DNA from: JAVVSK01 sp036654235 | GTDB lineage: Bacteria > Bacillota > Clostridia > Christensenellales > CAG-138 | DNA: 40,174 bases | Assembly (NCBI GenBank): GCA_036654235.1 | Contig: JAVVSK010000016.1 | Location: 1-40,174 of the forward strand | Direction: 5' to 3' | Shown: one piece after another, positions 24,139-32,534 of the stretch | How the letters are laid out: every line of letters begins with the position of its first letter | Position numbering within the stretch: the stretch's first letter is position 1 | The notes under the pieces: generated by a model | Told to the model about the DNA's origin: nothing | Seen by the model: only the letters and a program-made list of their open reading frames with translations | Database searches by the model: none | Translations under genes and position numbers: made by a program

Positions 24139-24167
24139 TTGCCAAAATAGTTTTTGTAATGTATAAT
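24139..24167 (+). promoter_or_regulatory. Promoter of the frd-type operon
   Basis: TTGCCA (24139-24144), 17-base spacer, TATAAT (24162-24167). The leader is about 105 bases and includes a TGTGCT-TTTT-AGCACA hairpin (24245-24260) just before the AAGGAAGG ribosome site. Confidence 0.75.
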
Positions 24168-24280
24168 ATTAGTCGGTAATTGTCGGATTTTAGATGACCT
24201 CATGTGTATTTTTTACAGTTCGATACAAAGAAAAAATATTGTCTTGTGCTTTTTAGCACAGCGAAAGGAAGGTTCTGCGA

Positions 24281-24814
24281 ATGAAAAAAATAAACGCCTT
24301 AGTCTCCGTTGCGTTATGTTTTACGGCAATATTGCATGCCGTAAGTTTTAGCGGCTGTATAATGGGAATTATTCCATATTTTCCATTTCTTAACATAATG
24401 GGGCGGATCACCTTAACTTTACTTGTTATTCACATTATAATCTCTCTCTGTGTTTTCTTTTTTTCCAATGACTCCGGCGTTGTCGGTCACTACGGTTTTC
24501 TAAATAAAAGTACGATTATTCAGCGTATTAGTGCCATAGCTATGATGATTCTTGTGCATGTTCATTTAATCGGCGGTTTTTTTGGGAAAGACGGTGCACC
24601 GGATCAGCCTTTAAAGACAATTCTTTGTATTTTTGAGATTTTGTTTTTGGCGTCTATATGTCTCCACATATCATTATCCGTACCCAAAGCGCTTATTACT
24701 TTGGGACTTACTCAAAAAGAAAAAACAATAAACGCATCTAAAAAAATCTCTTATGTATTTATAGCTTTGGTTTTCCTCTTCTGCTTAATCGGAACGGCCG
24801 TCTATGTGCTGTAA
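24281..24814 (+). CDS. Membrane anchor (cytochrome b-type) subunit of a fumarate reductase/succinate dehydrogenase
   Basis: A 177-residue protein with five hydrophobic segments (about 5-25, 36-62, 83-100, 113-135, 157-176). Histidines in or next to membrane segments (His19, His51, His93, His95, His129) could bind haem b, as in single-subunit SdhC/FrdC anchors. Identification relies on position: it is the first gene of a three-gene unit, 12 bases before the flavoprotein gene and followed by the iron-sulfur gene. It would tether the catalytic subunits to the membrane and exchange electrons with quinone. Start at 24281 with AAGGAAGG upstream. Confidence 0.7.
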   Translation: MKKINALVSVALCFTAILHAVSFSGCIMGIIPYFPFLNIMGRITLTLLVIHIIISLCVFFFSNDSGVVGHYGFLNKSTIIQRISAIAMMILVHVHLIGGFFGKDGAPDQPLKTILCIFEILFLASICLHISLSVPKALITLGLTQKEKTINASKKISYVFIALVFLFCLIGTAVYVL

Positions 24815-24826
24815 AAGGGTGTTTAT

Positions 24827-26455
24827 ATGAAAAAAATTATTATAATCGGGAGTGGGCTTGCGGGAATGTCCGCGGCGGTTACCGCCGTGGAAAACGGCGC
24901 TAAAGTAATTTTAGTTTCGCCCTTTCAAAGCGAACGTTCGCAATCCATTATGGCCGCCGGAGGGATGAACGCATCTTTGGATACCGCCGAAAACGGTGAT
25001 TCGCCCGAAGCTCATGCGGCGGATACAATTCGCGCCGGAATGAACCTCGCAAATATCGATGTCGTTACCGGTCTTTGCCGTGCAGCTTCCGGAATTACGC
25101 GTCAGCTCGAGAAACTCGGGGTGGTATTTACAAGAACGGCCGACGGCGAACTCGCTCAACGCGAACTTGCGGGTCAATCAAGCCCGCGCACCGTTTTCGC
25201 CGGAGCATGTACCGGGAAACAGTTCCTTACGGCCCTTACGCGGCATTGCCGAATTTTAGAAAGCCTTGGGAATATAGAAAGAAGAATAGGAACTTATTTT
25301 GTTAAGCTCCTTAAATGCGAAGATAAATGCGCCGGTGCAATACTTTTTAACGAAGTAATGCAAAAAATCTACTACGAAACTGCCGATGCTGTAATCCTCG
25401 CTACCGGAGGACAAAATATGCTCTTCGGAAAAACAACCGGTTCCGAACTCTGCGACGGCTGTGCGGCGGCGGCTGTATTTATGCAGGGGGTACGCCTTAA
25501 AAATCTGGAGATGATTCAGTTTCATCCGACAACTATTTCAACTCCTCAGAAACATATGCTGATTACGGAAGCATCGCGCGGAGAGGGAGGTCGCCTCTTT
25601 TATATCGGGGACGACGGTAAACGCGTCTATTTCATGGAGGATAAATTCGGAGAAAAGGGAAATCTAAAGCCGCGTGACGTTGTTTCGCGGGAAATTTTTA
25701 AGACGGGACGGCAGGTTTACCTCGACATTACTTTCCTCGGGAAAGAACGAATTTTAAGCCGCTTGCGTGAAGTATACGACGTATGCGCGGATTATATTGG
25801 TTTGGATGTCACAAAAGAGCCTATTCCGGTTACGCCTTGCGTCCATTACTTTATGGGCGGAATTTCCGTATCGGAACATCACGAAACTTCCGTTAAAAAC
25901 TTATTCGCCGCGGGAGAGTGCGCGGCGATTTACCATGGTGCAAACCGACTCGGCGGGAATTCTCTCCTTAGCACAATCTATGGCGGAAAAATCGCCGCTC
26001 AATATGCCGTTTCCTGCAACATGCCCGACGTTACGGATGCTCAAAAACAAGTAGAAGACTGCGAAAAAGATTTTTTCATCAAATCTTCGAAAAGGAGTCG
26101 CTTCCCATGTATTTATATTCTAAATTCCGTTGCCGAAACAATGAATGAAGGAATGCAGATTATCCGTTCCGCCGATAAGCTTAAAGAAGCCATTGTAGAT
26201 ATGGAATTTTATTCTGATAAAGAAACCTACATGATATTTGATAAAAGCGTCGACATATACCATGCTTATGCGCTGAAAAACGTTATTATAATGGCAAGGG
26301 CAATTCTTAAATCTGCTCTTGAACGCAAGGAAAGCCGCGGTGCGCATACCCGCGCGGATTATCCGATGACGGATTCGGAAGCAAAAGCGAGCTACGCTAC
26401 CTACGATGAGAATAAAATTACAATTACCTTTGAAAAGGATAGGGGACAGGCATGA
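24827..26455 (+). CDS. Fumarate reductase/succinate dehydrogenase flavoprotein subunit (no covalent-FAD histidine)
   Basis: The catalytic flavoprotein (542 residues). FAD-binding GSGLAGMSAA is at 8-17, QFHPTT at 231-236, TEASRGEGG at 247-255, the proton-shuttle arginine region KPRDVVSRE with Arg283, CVHYFMGGI with His340, and AAGECAAIYHGANRLGGNSLL near 370. C-terminal HTRADYP is also typical. Where quinone-linked FrdA/SdhA proteins carry the FAD-linking histidine (RSHT/S..AAxGG), this protein reads RSQSIMAAGG, with Gln39 at that position, so the flavin is probably bound non-covalently. The direction of reaction cannot be told; fumarate reduction is more likely in an anaerobe. The stop overlaps the start of the iron-sulfur gene by 4 bases. 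Confidence 0.88.
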   Translation: MKKIIIIGSGLAGMSAAVTAVENGAKVILVSPFQSERSQSIMAAGGMNASLDTAENGDSPEAHAADTIRAGMNLANIDVVTGLCRAASGITRQLEKLGVVFTRTADGELAQRELAGQSSPRTVFAGACTGKQFLTALTRHCRILESLGNIERRIGTYFVKLLKCEDKCAGAILFNEVMQKIYYETADAVILATGGQNMLFGKTTGSELCDGCAAAAVFMQGVRLKNLEMIQFHPTTISTPQKHMLITEASRGEGGRLFYIGDDGKRVYFMEDKFGEKGNLKPRDVVSREIFKTGRQVYLDITFLGKERILSRLREVYDVCADYIGLDVTKEPIPVTPCVHYFMGGISVSEHHETSVKNLFAAGECAAIYHGANRLGGNSLLSTIYGGKIAAQYAVSCNMPDVTDAQKQVEDCEKDFFIKSSKRSRFPCIYILNSVAETMNEGMQIIRSADKLKEAIVDMEFYSDKETYMIFDKSVDIYHAYALKNVIIMARAILKSALERKESRGAHTRADYPMTDSEAKASYATYDENKITITFEKDRGQA

Positions 26456-27126
26456 AAGTTGAAATATTGCGTTGTAAAATCGGCGGAACGCCATACAGAC
26501 AAACTTTTTTATATAACGGTGAAATGCATAGAAGCGTTGCCTATCTTTTGGATACGCTTAATTTTTCCGATGACTTAAACGATATAGACGGAAACCCCTG
26601 CGGAAGAATCGCGTGGGAATGTTCATGCAGACAAAAACTTTGCGGTGCTTGCGCAATGGTTATCTGCAATATACCGGCTCTCGCTTGCAGTACTTTTTTG
26701 GATGAAATTAAACTAAAAAACGACACTCTCGTATTAGAGCCTTTAAGTAAATTTCCGGTCATAGAAGATTTACGGGTGGAGCGTTCGCTTATCTTTGAAA
26801 CAATGAAAGAGGCGGAGGTATGGCTGGAGCATGATGCCGAAAAAATCCCCGCTAAACATTTCGAAGATTGTTACTTGGCGGCAAAATGTCTTAAATGCGG
26901 GCTTTGCCTTGAAGTTTGCCCAAATTATTGCGGCGGTAAATTCGCGGGCGCGGCTTTTGTTACCGAAAGCTATTTAACCCTTTGTCAAGGCGGCGAACTT
27001 CAAAAAAACGCTAAAAAATTTTTCCTTTCCGGATGTTCAAAATCGGGAGCATGTGAACAAATATGCCCCGTTGGCATGAATACGCTTAGTATGCTTGCCC
27101 AGATGTACCGCGGAAAATATCGCTGA
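26452..27126 (+). CDS. Fumarate reductase/succinate dehydrogenase iron-sulfur subunit
   Basis: The electron-transfer subunit (224 residues, slightly short). An N-terminal plant-type [2Fe-2S] domain has CRQKLCGAC plus a later Cys (59, 64, 67, 79). The C-terminal ferredoxin-like domain has CLKCGLCLEVCP (146-157) and a second cysteine set GCSKSGACEQICP (195, 201, 205), consistent with one [4Fe-4S] and one [3Fe-4S] cluster. This matches FrdB/SdhB layout and not the CCG-domain TfrB/HdrB type. The start overlaps the end of the flavoprotein gene (ATGA). Followed by a strong terminator. Confidence 0.9.
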   Translation: MKVEILRCKIGGTPYRQTFLYNGEMHRSVAYLLDTLNFSDDLNDIDGNPCGRIAWECSCRQKLCGACAMVICNIPALACSTFLDEIKLKNDTLVLEPLSKFPVIEDLRVERSLIFETMKEAEVWLEHDAEKIPAKHFEDCYLAAKCLKCGLCLEVCPNYCGGKFAGAAFVTESYLTLCQGGELQKNAKKFFLSGCSKSGACEQICPVGMNTLSMLAQMYRGKYR

Positions 27127-27273
27127 TTCCAGGGCTTTTTTATGCACTCGCTTTTTTATTGCGTTTTTCCCCGCGGAGCTTCGCATGCTTGATTTTATTT
27201 TACAATAGTTGCGCTCTTCCTATCGTCCGCAACCTTTCCCTTAAAAAACAATCATATTTTGCCCTATAAGTTT

Positions 27274-27318
27274 CCCCTCTCCGAACATATTTTTCGAAGA
27301 GGGGATGCTTTTTTTTTT
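27274..27318 (+). terminator. Terminator of the frd-type operon
   Basis: CCCCTCT (27274-27280) pairs with AGAGGGG (27298-27304), extended by CGAA/TTCG inside, and is followed by a T10 run (27309-27318). Confidence 0.9.
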
Positions 27319-27363
27319 AGATATTCAGTTATGCAAGTATAAGATGTTTACGAAAGCGGCAAA

Positions 27364-29982
27364 TCAATGCTGATGTTTAATAAGCCCGAATGCCTTTGAA
27401 AATTCCATTACGATGAGAGGAACGAAGGAAAGTCCAAGACCGATAAGGTAAAGCTCTCCGGGAAGCGCCATTAGCTTAAAGGCAGCTGCAATAGGCGGAA
27501 CAAACATTACGAGAGCAACGAGCGAGGCGGAAATAAAAGTCGCTATATTAAGCGCACGGTTTTTAAATACACCGATCTTAAACAAAGAGCGTTCGGAGCG
27601 CATATTAAACGACTGAACGAGCTGAGAAAGGGCAAGAACCATGAACGCCAAAGTTTGACCACCCATTAAGGTCCCGGTTACATTTTCGCCTATCTTAAAC
27701 CCGATTAACGTTAAAATTCCGAACATAAAACCTTGTAAAACAACGCGAAGACCAAGACCATGAGCAAAGATACCCTCTTTTTTCGGCTTCGGCATTTTAT
27801 CCATAACGTCCGCTTCAACGGCTTCCATTCCGAGCGCGATAGCGGGAAGGCTATCGGTTACGAGATTTATCCATAATAATTGCATCGAAACGAGGGGTGT
27901 TGTACCCCAAAGGATCATTGCGGAAAACACGGTTATAACCTCGCCTATATTCGTTCCGAGGAGGAATCCTACGACCTTTTTAATATTTGCGTATATACCG
28001 CGACCTTCGCGGACGGCTTCGACGATAGTTGCAAAATTATCGTCCGTAAGCGTCATATCCGCGGCGCCCTTAGCAACGTCCGTTCCCGTTATACCCATTG
28101 CGCAACCGATATCGGCGGCTTTAAGGGCGGGAGCATCGTTTACTCCGTCGCCGGTCATCGAGACGATTTGATCTTTTCTTTGCCACGATTTAACTATTCG
28201 GATTTTATTCTCGGGAGAAACGCGTGCATAGACCGATATATGTTCAACCTGCTCATCGAGAGAGGAATCGGTCATTTCGTCGAGTTCTGCGCCCGTTATA
28301 GCGCGGTCGCCTTCCTCTAAAATTCCAAGCTCACGCGCTATCGCGGAAGCGGTAACAACATGATCCCCCGTAATCATAACGGGCTTTATACCCGCTTTAC
28401 GGCATGTCGCGACGGCAGCTTTCGCTTCGGGACGCGGCGGATCAATCATTCCTACAAGACCCATGAAAGTTAAGGTGTTTTCAAGGTCGGAAGGAAGCGG
28501 ATTTTCGGGAACATCCGTAATTTCGCGATACCCGACGGCGAGAACGCGCAATGCGTCCCTACCCATCTCGTCGACAGCGGTCTTTGCGGCTTCAATATCT
28601 CCGGCGATACAAAGGGGAGCCATCATATCAAAGGCACCCTTTACGATAACGATATTTTTACCGTCGATAACGTTTATTGTTGACATTAATTTCCTATCGG
28701 AATCGAAGGGAATTTCGTATATGCGCGGATAGCGCTTAGCGAGGTCGTCCTTAGGCATCCCGTTTTTATGTGCAGCGAGGACGATAGCCGTTTCGGTCGG
28801 ATCTCCTATATGCTGTTCTTCAGCCTTATGAAAAACGACGGAGCCGTCACAACAAAGAGAGCCATAGGCAAGTAGCTTTTTAGTCGCTTCTGAATTTTGA
28901 GTGTTTATATCTTCGATTGCGTTCGTCCCGTCAACATAAGCCTTAACTAAAGTCATTCGGTTTTGCGTAAGAGTCCCGGTTTTATCGGAGCAGATAACGG
29001 AAGCACTCCCGAGAGTTTCGACGGCGGGAAGGCGGCGGATAAGTGCGTTTCGCTTTACCATCCGCTGTACGCCGATAGACAGAACAATAGTTACGATAGC
29101 GGGAAGTCCCTCGGGAATCGCGGAGACAGCTAAAGAAACCGAGGTCATAAATATTTCCATAACCGCTTTCCCGGTTGAAACGCCTACGATAAAGATAATC
29201 GCACAAGCGCCGAGAGCCAACATTCCAAGATATTTCCCAAGTTGAGCCAGCTTTTTTTGAAGCGGAGTTTGCGTTTCGCTTTCGCCCTCAATAAGATTAG
29301 CTATTTTTCCCATCTCGGTATCCATCGCGGTCGTCGTAACGATAGCCTTAGCCGTTCCGTAGGTAATACTGCATCCGGAGAAAAGCATATTATGGCGATC
29401 GCCGAGAGCCGTCTTCCCTTCGTAGACGGCGTTCGCGTCTTTTTCAGAGGGGACGGATTCGCCGGTGAGAGCCGATTCTTCGCTCTTTAGGCTCGCGCTT
29501 TGGATTAAGCGCGCGTCCGCGGGAATAAAATCGCCCGCTTCGAGGCGTATTATGTCGCCCGGAACAAGTTCGGAAGCGTCGACGATATCCTCTTTACCTC
29601 CCCGAATTACGCGCGCATGAAGTGCGGACATGTTTTTAAGAGCGTCGAGCGCTTTTTCCGCCTTACTCTCCTGAAGCATACCCATAATGGCGTTTAAAAT
29701 GACTATGAGCAATATGAGTGCCGGTTCAAAAAATTCCTGTGGATTCCCATCGACACAGGCGACAATAAAGGAAACGATTGCAGCGGCAATCAAAATTAAA
29801 ATCATTACGTCTTTAAATTGATCTAAAAAGCGCTGCATATTAGTTTTTTTCTTTTTTTCTCTCAGCTTATTTACGCCGTATTTTGAAAGCCTTTCGGCGG
29901 CCTGTTCGGCGGTAAGACCATTTTTGGTATCTGAGGACAGCTCCTTTACTACATCCTCTCTTATCCCATGATAGAACGTCAA
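27364..29982 (-). CDS. Calcium-transporting P-type ATPase (type IIA)
   Basis: A membrane cation pump of 872 residues, the usual size for bacterial PMCA/SERCA-like ATPases. Landmarks are the N-terminal cation-ATPase domain (GLTAEQAAERLSKYGVNKL), TGES at 173-176, PEGL at 290-293 in the ion-binding helix M4 (SAIPEGLPAIV), the phosphorylation site DKTGTLT with Asp333, KGAFD, MITGDH and GDGVNDAPALKAADIG; M5-M6 regions include NIGEV and LLWINLVTDSLPA. Calcium is inferred from the IIA pattern. The start is TTG at 29982 with AAGGGGG 8 bases upstream; no in-frame ATG fits. A promoter lies at 30125-30153. Confidence 0.93.
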   Translation of the reverse strand: MTFYHGIREDVVKELSSDTKNGLTAEQAAERLSKYGVNKLREKKKKTNMQRFLDQFKDVMILILIAAAIVSFIVACVDGNPQEFFEPALILLIVILNAIMGMLQESKAEKALDALKNMSALHARVIRGGKEDIVDASELVPGDIIRLEAGDFIPADARLIQSASLKSEESALTGESVPSEKDANAVYEGKTALGDRHNMLFSGCSITYGTAKAIVTTTAMDTEMGKIANLIEGESETQTPLQKKLAQLGKYLGMLALGACAIIFIVGVSTGKAVMEIFMTSVSLAVSAIPEGLPAIVTIVLSIGVQRMVKRNALIRRLPAVETLGSASVICSDKTGTLTQNRMTLVKAYVDGTNAIEDINTQNSEATKKLLAYGSLCCDGSVVFHKAEEQHIGDPTETAIVLAAHKNGMPKDDLAKRYPRIYEIPFDSDRKLMSTINVIDGKNIVIVKGAFDMMAPLCIAGDIEAAKTAVDEMGRDALRVLAVGYREITDVPENPLPSDLENTLTFMGLVGMIDPPRPEAKAAVATCRKAGIKPVMITGDHVVTASAIARELGILEEGDRAITGAELDEMTDSSLDEQVEHISVYARVSPENKIRIVKSWQRKDQIVSMTGDGVNDAPALKAADIGCAMGITGTDVAKGAADMTLTDDNFATIVEAVREGRGIYANIKKVVGFLLGTNIGEVITVFSAMILWGTTPLVSMQLLWINLVTDSLPAIALGMEAVEADVMDKMPKPKKEGIFAHGLGLRVVLQGFMFGILTLIGFKIGENVTGTLMGGQTLAFMVLALSQLVQSFNMRSERSLFKIGVFKNRALNIATFISASLVALVMFVPPIAAAFKLMALPGELYLIGLGLSFVPLIVMEFSKAFGLIKHQH

Positions 29983-30017
29983 AATATTTTCCCCCTTCGT
30001 TTAATATAGTGCGATTA

Positions 30018-30053
30018 TTATAATAAGCTCATAAAAAGAAGCGCTTATTATAA
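30018..30053. repeat. 11-bp inverted repeat in the leader of the calcium-ATPase gene
   Basis: TTATAATAAGC (30018-30028) and GCTTATTATAA (30043-30053) around a 14-base centre. It lies in the predicted 5' untranslated region of the ATPase gene and could be an operator or RNA hairpin. Confidence 0.6.
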
Positions 30054-30124
30054 GGTGAACAACTAAAAGACCCGAATTTCGTCGAATAAATGCTCTTTCG
30101 TCTTCTTTTTTACGCTTAACTGTA

Positions 30125-30153
30125 ATTGTCCCAAAATAATTCCAAATTGTCAA
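30125..30153 (-). promoter_or_regulatory. Promoter of the calcium-ATPase gene
   Basis: Minus strand: TTGACA (30148-30153), 17-base spacer, GACAAT (30125-30130). A second TTGACA lies 12 bases further upstream (about 30160-30165). Confidence 0.5.
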
Positions 30154-30247
30154 GCGTATTGTCAAAAACGCTGATGAGGTTAAACTATTTACGGATTCAA
30201 TTTTTACTATGTACAGTCTAAGTTTTTAGCATTTTATAGTCTATAAA

Positions 30248-30376
30248 TTAAGCAGAGAAGGCGCGGAGATCTTTCTCCCGCGCTATTAGCTCAAAATTGA
30301 TTTTATTTTCCTCTGTTATTATTTTTTTTCGTTCGATTCGTACTTTCGCTTTATAGCTTCTAAGTATAGACTTCAT
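30248..30376 (-). CDS. Possible small ORF or gene remnant
   Basis: A 42-codon frame starting MKSILRSYKAKVRIERKKI and ending EKDLRAFSA. No Shine-Dalgarno is seen, and a neighbouring frame just upstream is also open for 30 codons (starting MRKKSYKKIKIRYEGVGG), so together they may be the remains of one decayed gene. A GCGCGG/CCGCGC hairpin (30261-30283) lies inside it. The rest of the gene-free stretch 30154-30663 shows nothing recognisable. Confidence 0.2.
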   Translation of the reverse strand: MKSILRSYKAKVRIERKKIITEENKINFELIAREKDLRAFSA

Positions 30377-30663
30377 AATGGAAATCTAAGAAAATGCTAT
30401 TATTAGCTGTCTGCCTTTTACCGACCCTCCGACTCCCTCGTAGCGTATTTTTATTTTTTTATAGCTCTTTTTCCGCATCTTAAAACAATTTATTTGCTTT
30501 AGTTCTGCAAAAAAAAAGAGTTTATAATATTGACTTTTTCTAATAAAGGCATAATAAAAAAAATCCGCAATTAAAATAACAAGTCTTCTGGCCCGTCACC
30601 GCTTTATTTTTGTTGAACAAAGGTAAAATTATCCTTCACTCGTCACCCTTTATTTTCCCCTGT

Positions 30664-30691
30664 TTGCAAACGCCATAACTATTGTTATAAT
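30664..30691 (+). promoter_or_regulatory. Promoter of the nitroreductase-DUF362 unit
   Basis: TTGCAA (30664-30669), 16-base spacer, TATAAT (30686-30691), ending 45 bases before the start codon. Confidence 0.65.
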
Positions 30692-30735
30692 ATTCACGAA
30701 TCTACGACGTGAAATCGACAAAGGAGAGTGTAATT

Positions 30736-31302
30736 ATGACTGAATTAAATTCAGTATTGGAAACCATAGCCTTGCGCAGCAGTATAAGAGCATATAAAGA
30801 CGATAAACTTACGGAGAAACAGATAATTGAGCTAAAGCGCTCCGCACTTGAGGCGCCGACAGCTATGAATAAGCAGCTTGAGAAGCATATTTTTATAACA
30901 AACAAGGATCTACTTAACAAAATAGAATCCATTGCCGTTGAAGAGTTGATAAAAAACGGCGGAGAGGATATGAAATCGCGACTCATCGCGCGAAATAACA
31001 GTGTTCTATATAATGCACCTTTGCTCGTCCTTACTTTTTGCGAACGCGGGCTTAGGTTTGCGGATGTAAATTCGGGGATAGCCGTTATGAGCATGGCTCT
31101 TGCCGCAAAGTCAATGGGGCTGGATTCCGTTATAATCGGCATGATCGACTGTGTTTTCTCCTGCGCAAAGGGGCTTTCGATAATGCAGGAGCTTTCGATT
31201 CCGGATACATATAGGTTCGCAATATCGATAGCGATAGGAAACGCAAATACGGAAAAAGCGCCCCATGAATATAACTTGAAAGGCGCGCGTGAATTTAAAT
31301 AA
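30736..31302 (+). CDS. Nitroreductase-family flavoprotein
   Basis: A 188-residue FMN-dependent oxidoreductase-like protein. The N-terminal LRSSIRAYKDDKLTEKQIIEL matches the 'RRSxRxFxxxxV' FMN-phosphate signature; EAPTAMNKQ is the usual 'APSAxNxQ' segment; DVNSGIAVMSMALAAKSMGLDS is the dimer/FMN helix. Real substrates are unknown; such proteins reduce quinones, nitro groups or other flavin-linked acceptors. The ATG at 30736 has AAGGAG 9 bases upstream. The stop overlaps the start of the DUF362-ferredoxin gene by one base (TAATG), so the two are translationally coupled and probably work together. Confidence 0.9.
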   Translation: MTELNSVLETIALRSSIRAYKDDKLTEKQIIELKRSALEAPTAMNKQLEKHIFITNKDLLNKIESIAVEELIKNGGEDMKSRLIARNNSVLYNAPLLVLTFCERGLRFADVNSGIAVMSMALAAKSMGLDSVIIGMIDCVFSCAKGLSIMQELSIPDTYRFAISIAIGNANTEKAPHEYNLKGAREFK

Positions 31303-32447
31303 TGAATTTTGATGCAGCTATAGTTCCGTGTCTCGAATATACCCCCGACGCAATAGACGCGGCGATGGACTCGGTTATTGAAAAAATAGGCGGCCTTGAT
31401 TTTATAAAGCCCGGGATGAAGATTGCTATAAAAGCGAACCTTGTTATGCTAAAAAAACCGGACTCGGCGGCTACGACGCATCCCTCCCTTTTAATAGCCT
31501 TAACAAAGCGAATAATTGCACGGGGCGCTTCGGTTGTCGTTGGGGATAGCCCGGGCGGTCCTTTTACCTACCCTTGGATAAAATCCATATACCTTGCTAC
31601 GGGTATGGGCGATGTTGAAAAAGCGGGCGCTTCGCTAAATAAAAACATGGGGGTTGAAATAGCCAATGCGCATGGGGAGCGTCTTTCCGACTTTTCATAT
31701 ACGGCTTATTTAGCTGAGGCAGACTTTATAATAAATTTCGCGAAGCTAAAGACACATGGTATGATGGCGATGACCGGTGCGGTAAAAAATATGTTCGGGA
31801 CTATTCCGGGGACGCAAAAGCCGGAGTATCACTATAATTTTTCTAAAAGCGACGACTTTGCGAACGTTATAATAGATATATACGAATATTTTAAGCCGGT
31901 TATTTCGTTCGTCGATGCCGTAATAGGCATGGAGGGAAACGGACCGACCGCGGGAACGCCGCGGCATATAGGAGCGCTCATAGCCTCGAAAAGCGCATTT
32001 TCGGCGGATCTTATCGGCGCCTCGATTATCGGTCTCGACAGTGCGCGCGTTCCGATTCTTAGGGAAGGGATAAGGCGGGGAATATGCGCGGAATCATTAG
32101 ACAGGCTTAACATTTTTGGAGATCCGGAAACGTTTAAAATTAACGACTATAAACTCATGGATGCTGTCGACGATTTAGGCTTTAAAACGGTATTTGAATT
32201 TTCGGATAGATTTTTAGCGGAAAATCTAAGGTCACGTCCGGTGGTAAATCCGAAAATTTGCGTCGGATGCGCCGTTTGTTTTAACACCTGCCCCGCACAT
32301 GCGATTACAATGATATCGAAATGCCCGTCCTTTGATTATGGAAAATGCATCCGCTGCTGTTGTTGTCAAGAATTTTGTAAGGTAGGAGCGATAACGGTTA
32401 AAAGACCGCTTATAGCGCGGATTCTTACGCGGGGCCGAACGCCTTAA
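31302..32447 (+). CDS. DUF362 protein fused to a 2x[4Fe-4S] ferredoxin domain
   Basis: A 381-residue protein: residues about 1-310 form a DUF362 domain (IKANLVMLKKPDSAATTHPSLL, VVVGDSPGGPF, NFAKLKTHGMMAMTGAVKNMFGTIPG, GMEGNGPTAGTPRHIG), and about 315-365 a bacterial ferredoxin domain with ICVGCAVCFNTCP and CIRCCCCQEFCK. The second cluster motif has four consecutive cysteines, so there are two more than needed. DUF362-ferredoxin fusions are common in anaerobes, and their reaction is unknown. Translational coupling to the nitroreductase gene suggests an electron path from the ferredoxin clusters to the flavin. Confidence 0.88.
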   Translation: MNFDAAIVPCLEYTPDAIDAAMDSVIEKIGGLDFIKPGMKIAIKANLVMLKKPDSAATTHPSLLIALTKRIIARGASVVVGDSPGGPFTYPWIKSIYLATGMGDVEKAGASLNKNMGVEIANAHGERLSDFSYTAYLAEADFIINFAKLKTHGMMAMTGAVKNMFGTIPGTQKPEYHYNFSKSDDFANVIIDIYEYFKPVISFVDAVIGMEGNGPTAGTPRHIGALIASKSAFSADLIGASIIGLDSARVPILREGIRRGICAESLDRLNIFGDPETFKINDYKLMDAVDDLGFKTVFEFSDRFLAENLRSRPVVNPKICVGCAVCFNTCPAHAITMISKCPSFDYGKCIRCCCCQEFCKVGAITVKRPLIARILTRGRTP

Positions 32448-32534
32448 ATAACTTCTTATCCGTTTTTTTAGTTTTTTCTTCCCGTTTAACAACCGCCTAC
32501 CTTAAATAAAAAAAAATAGGAGAATAATGATTAT

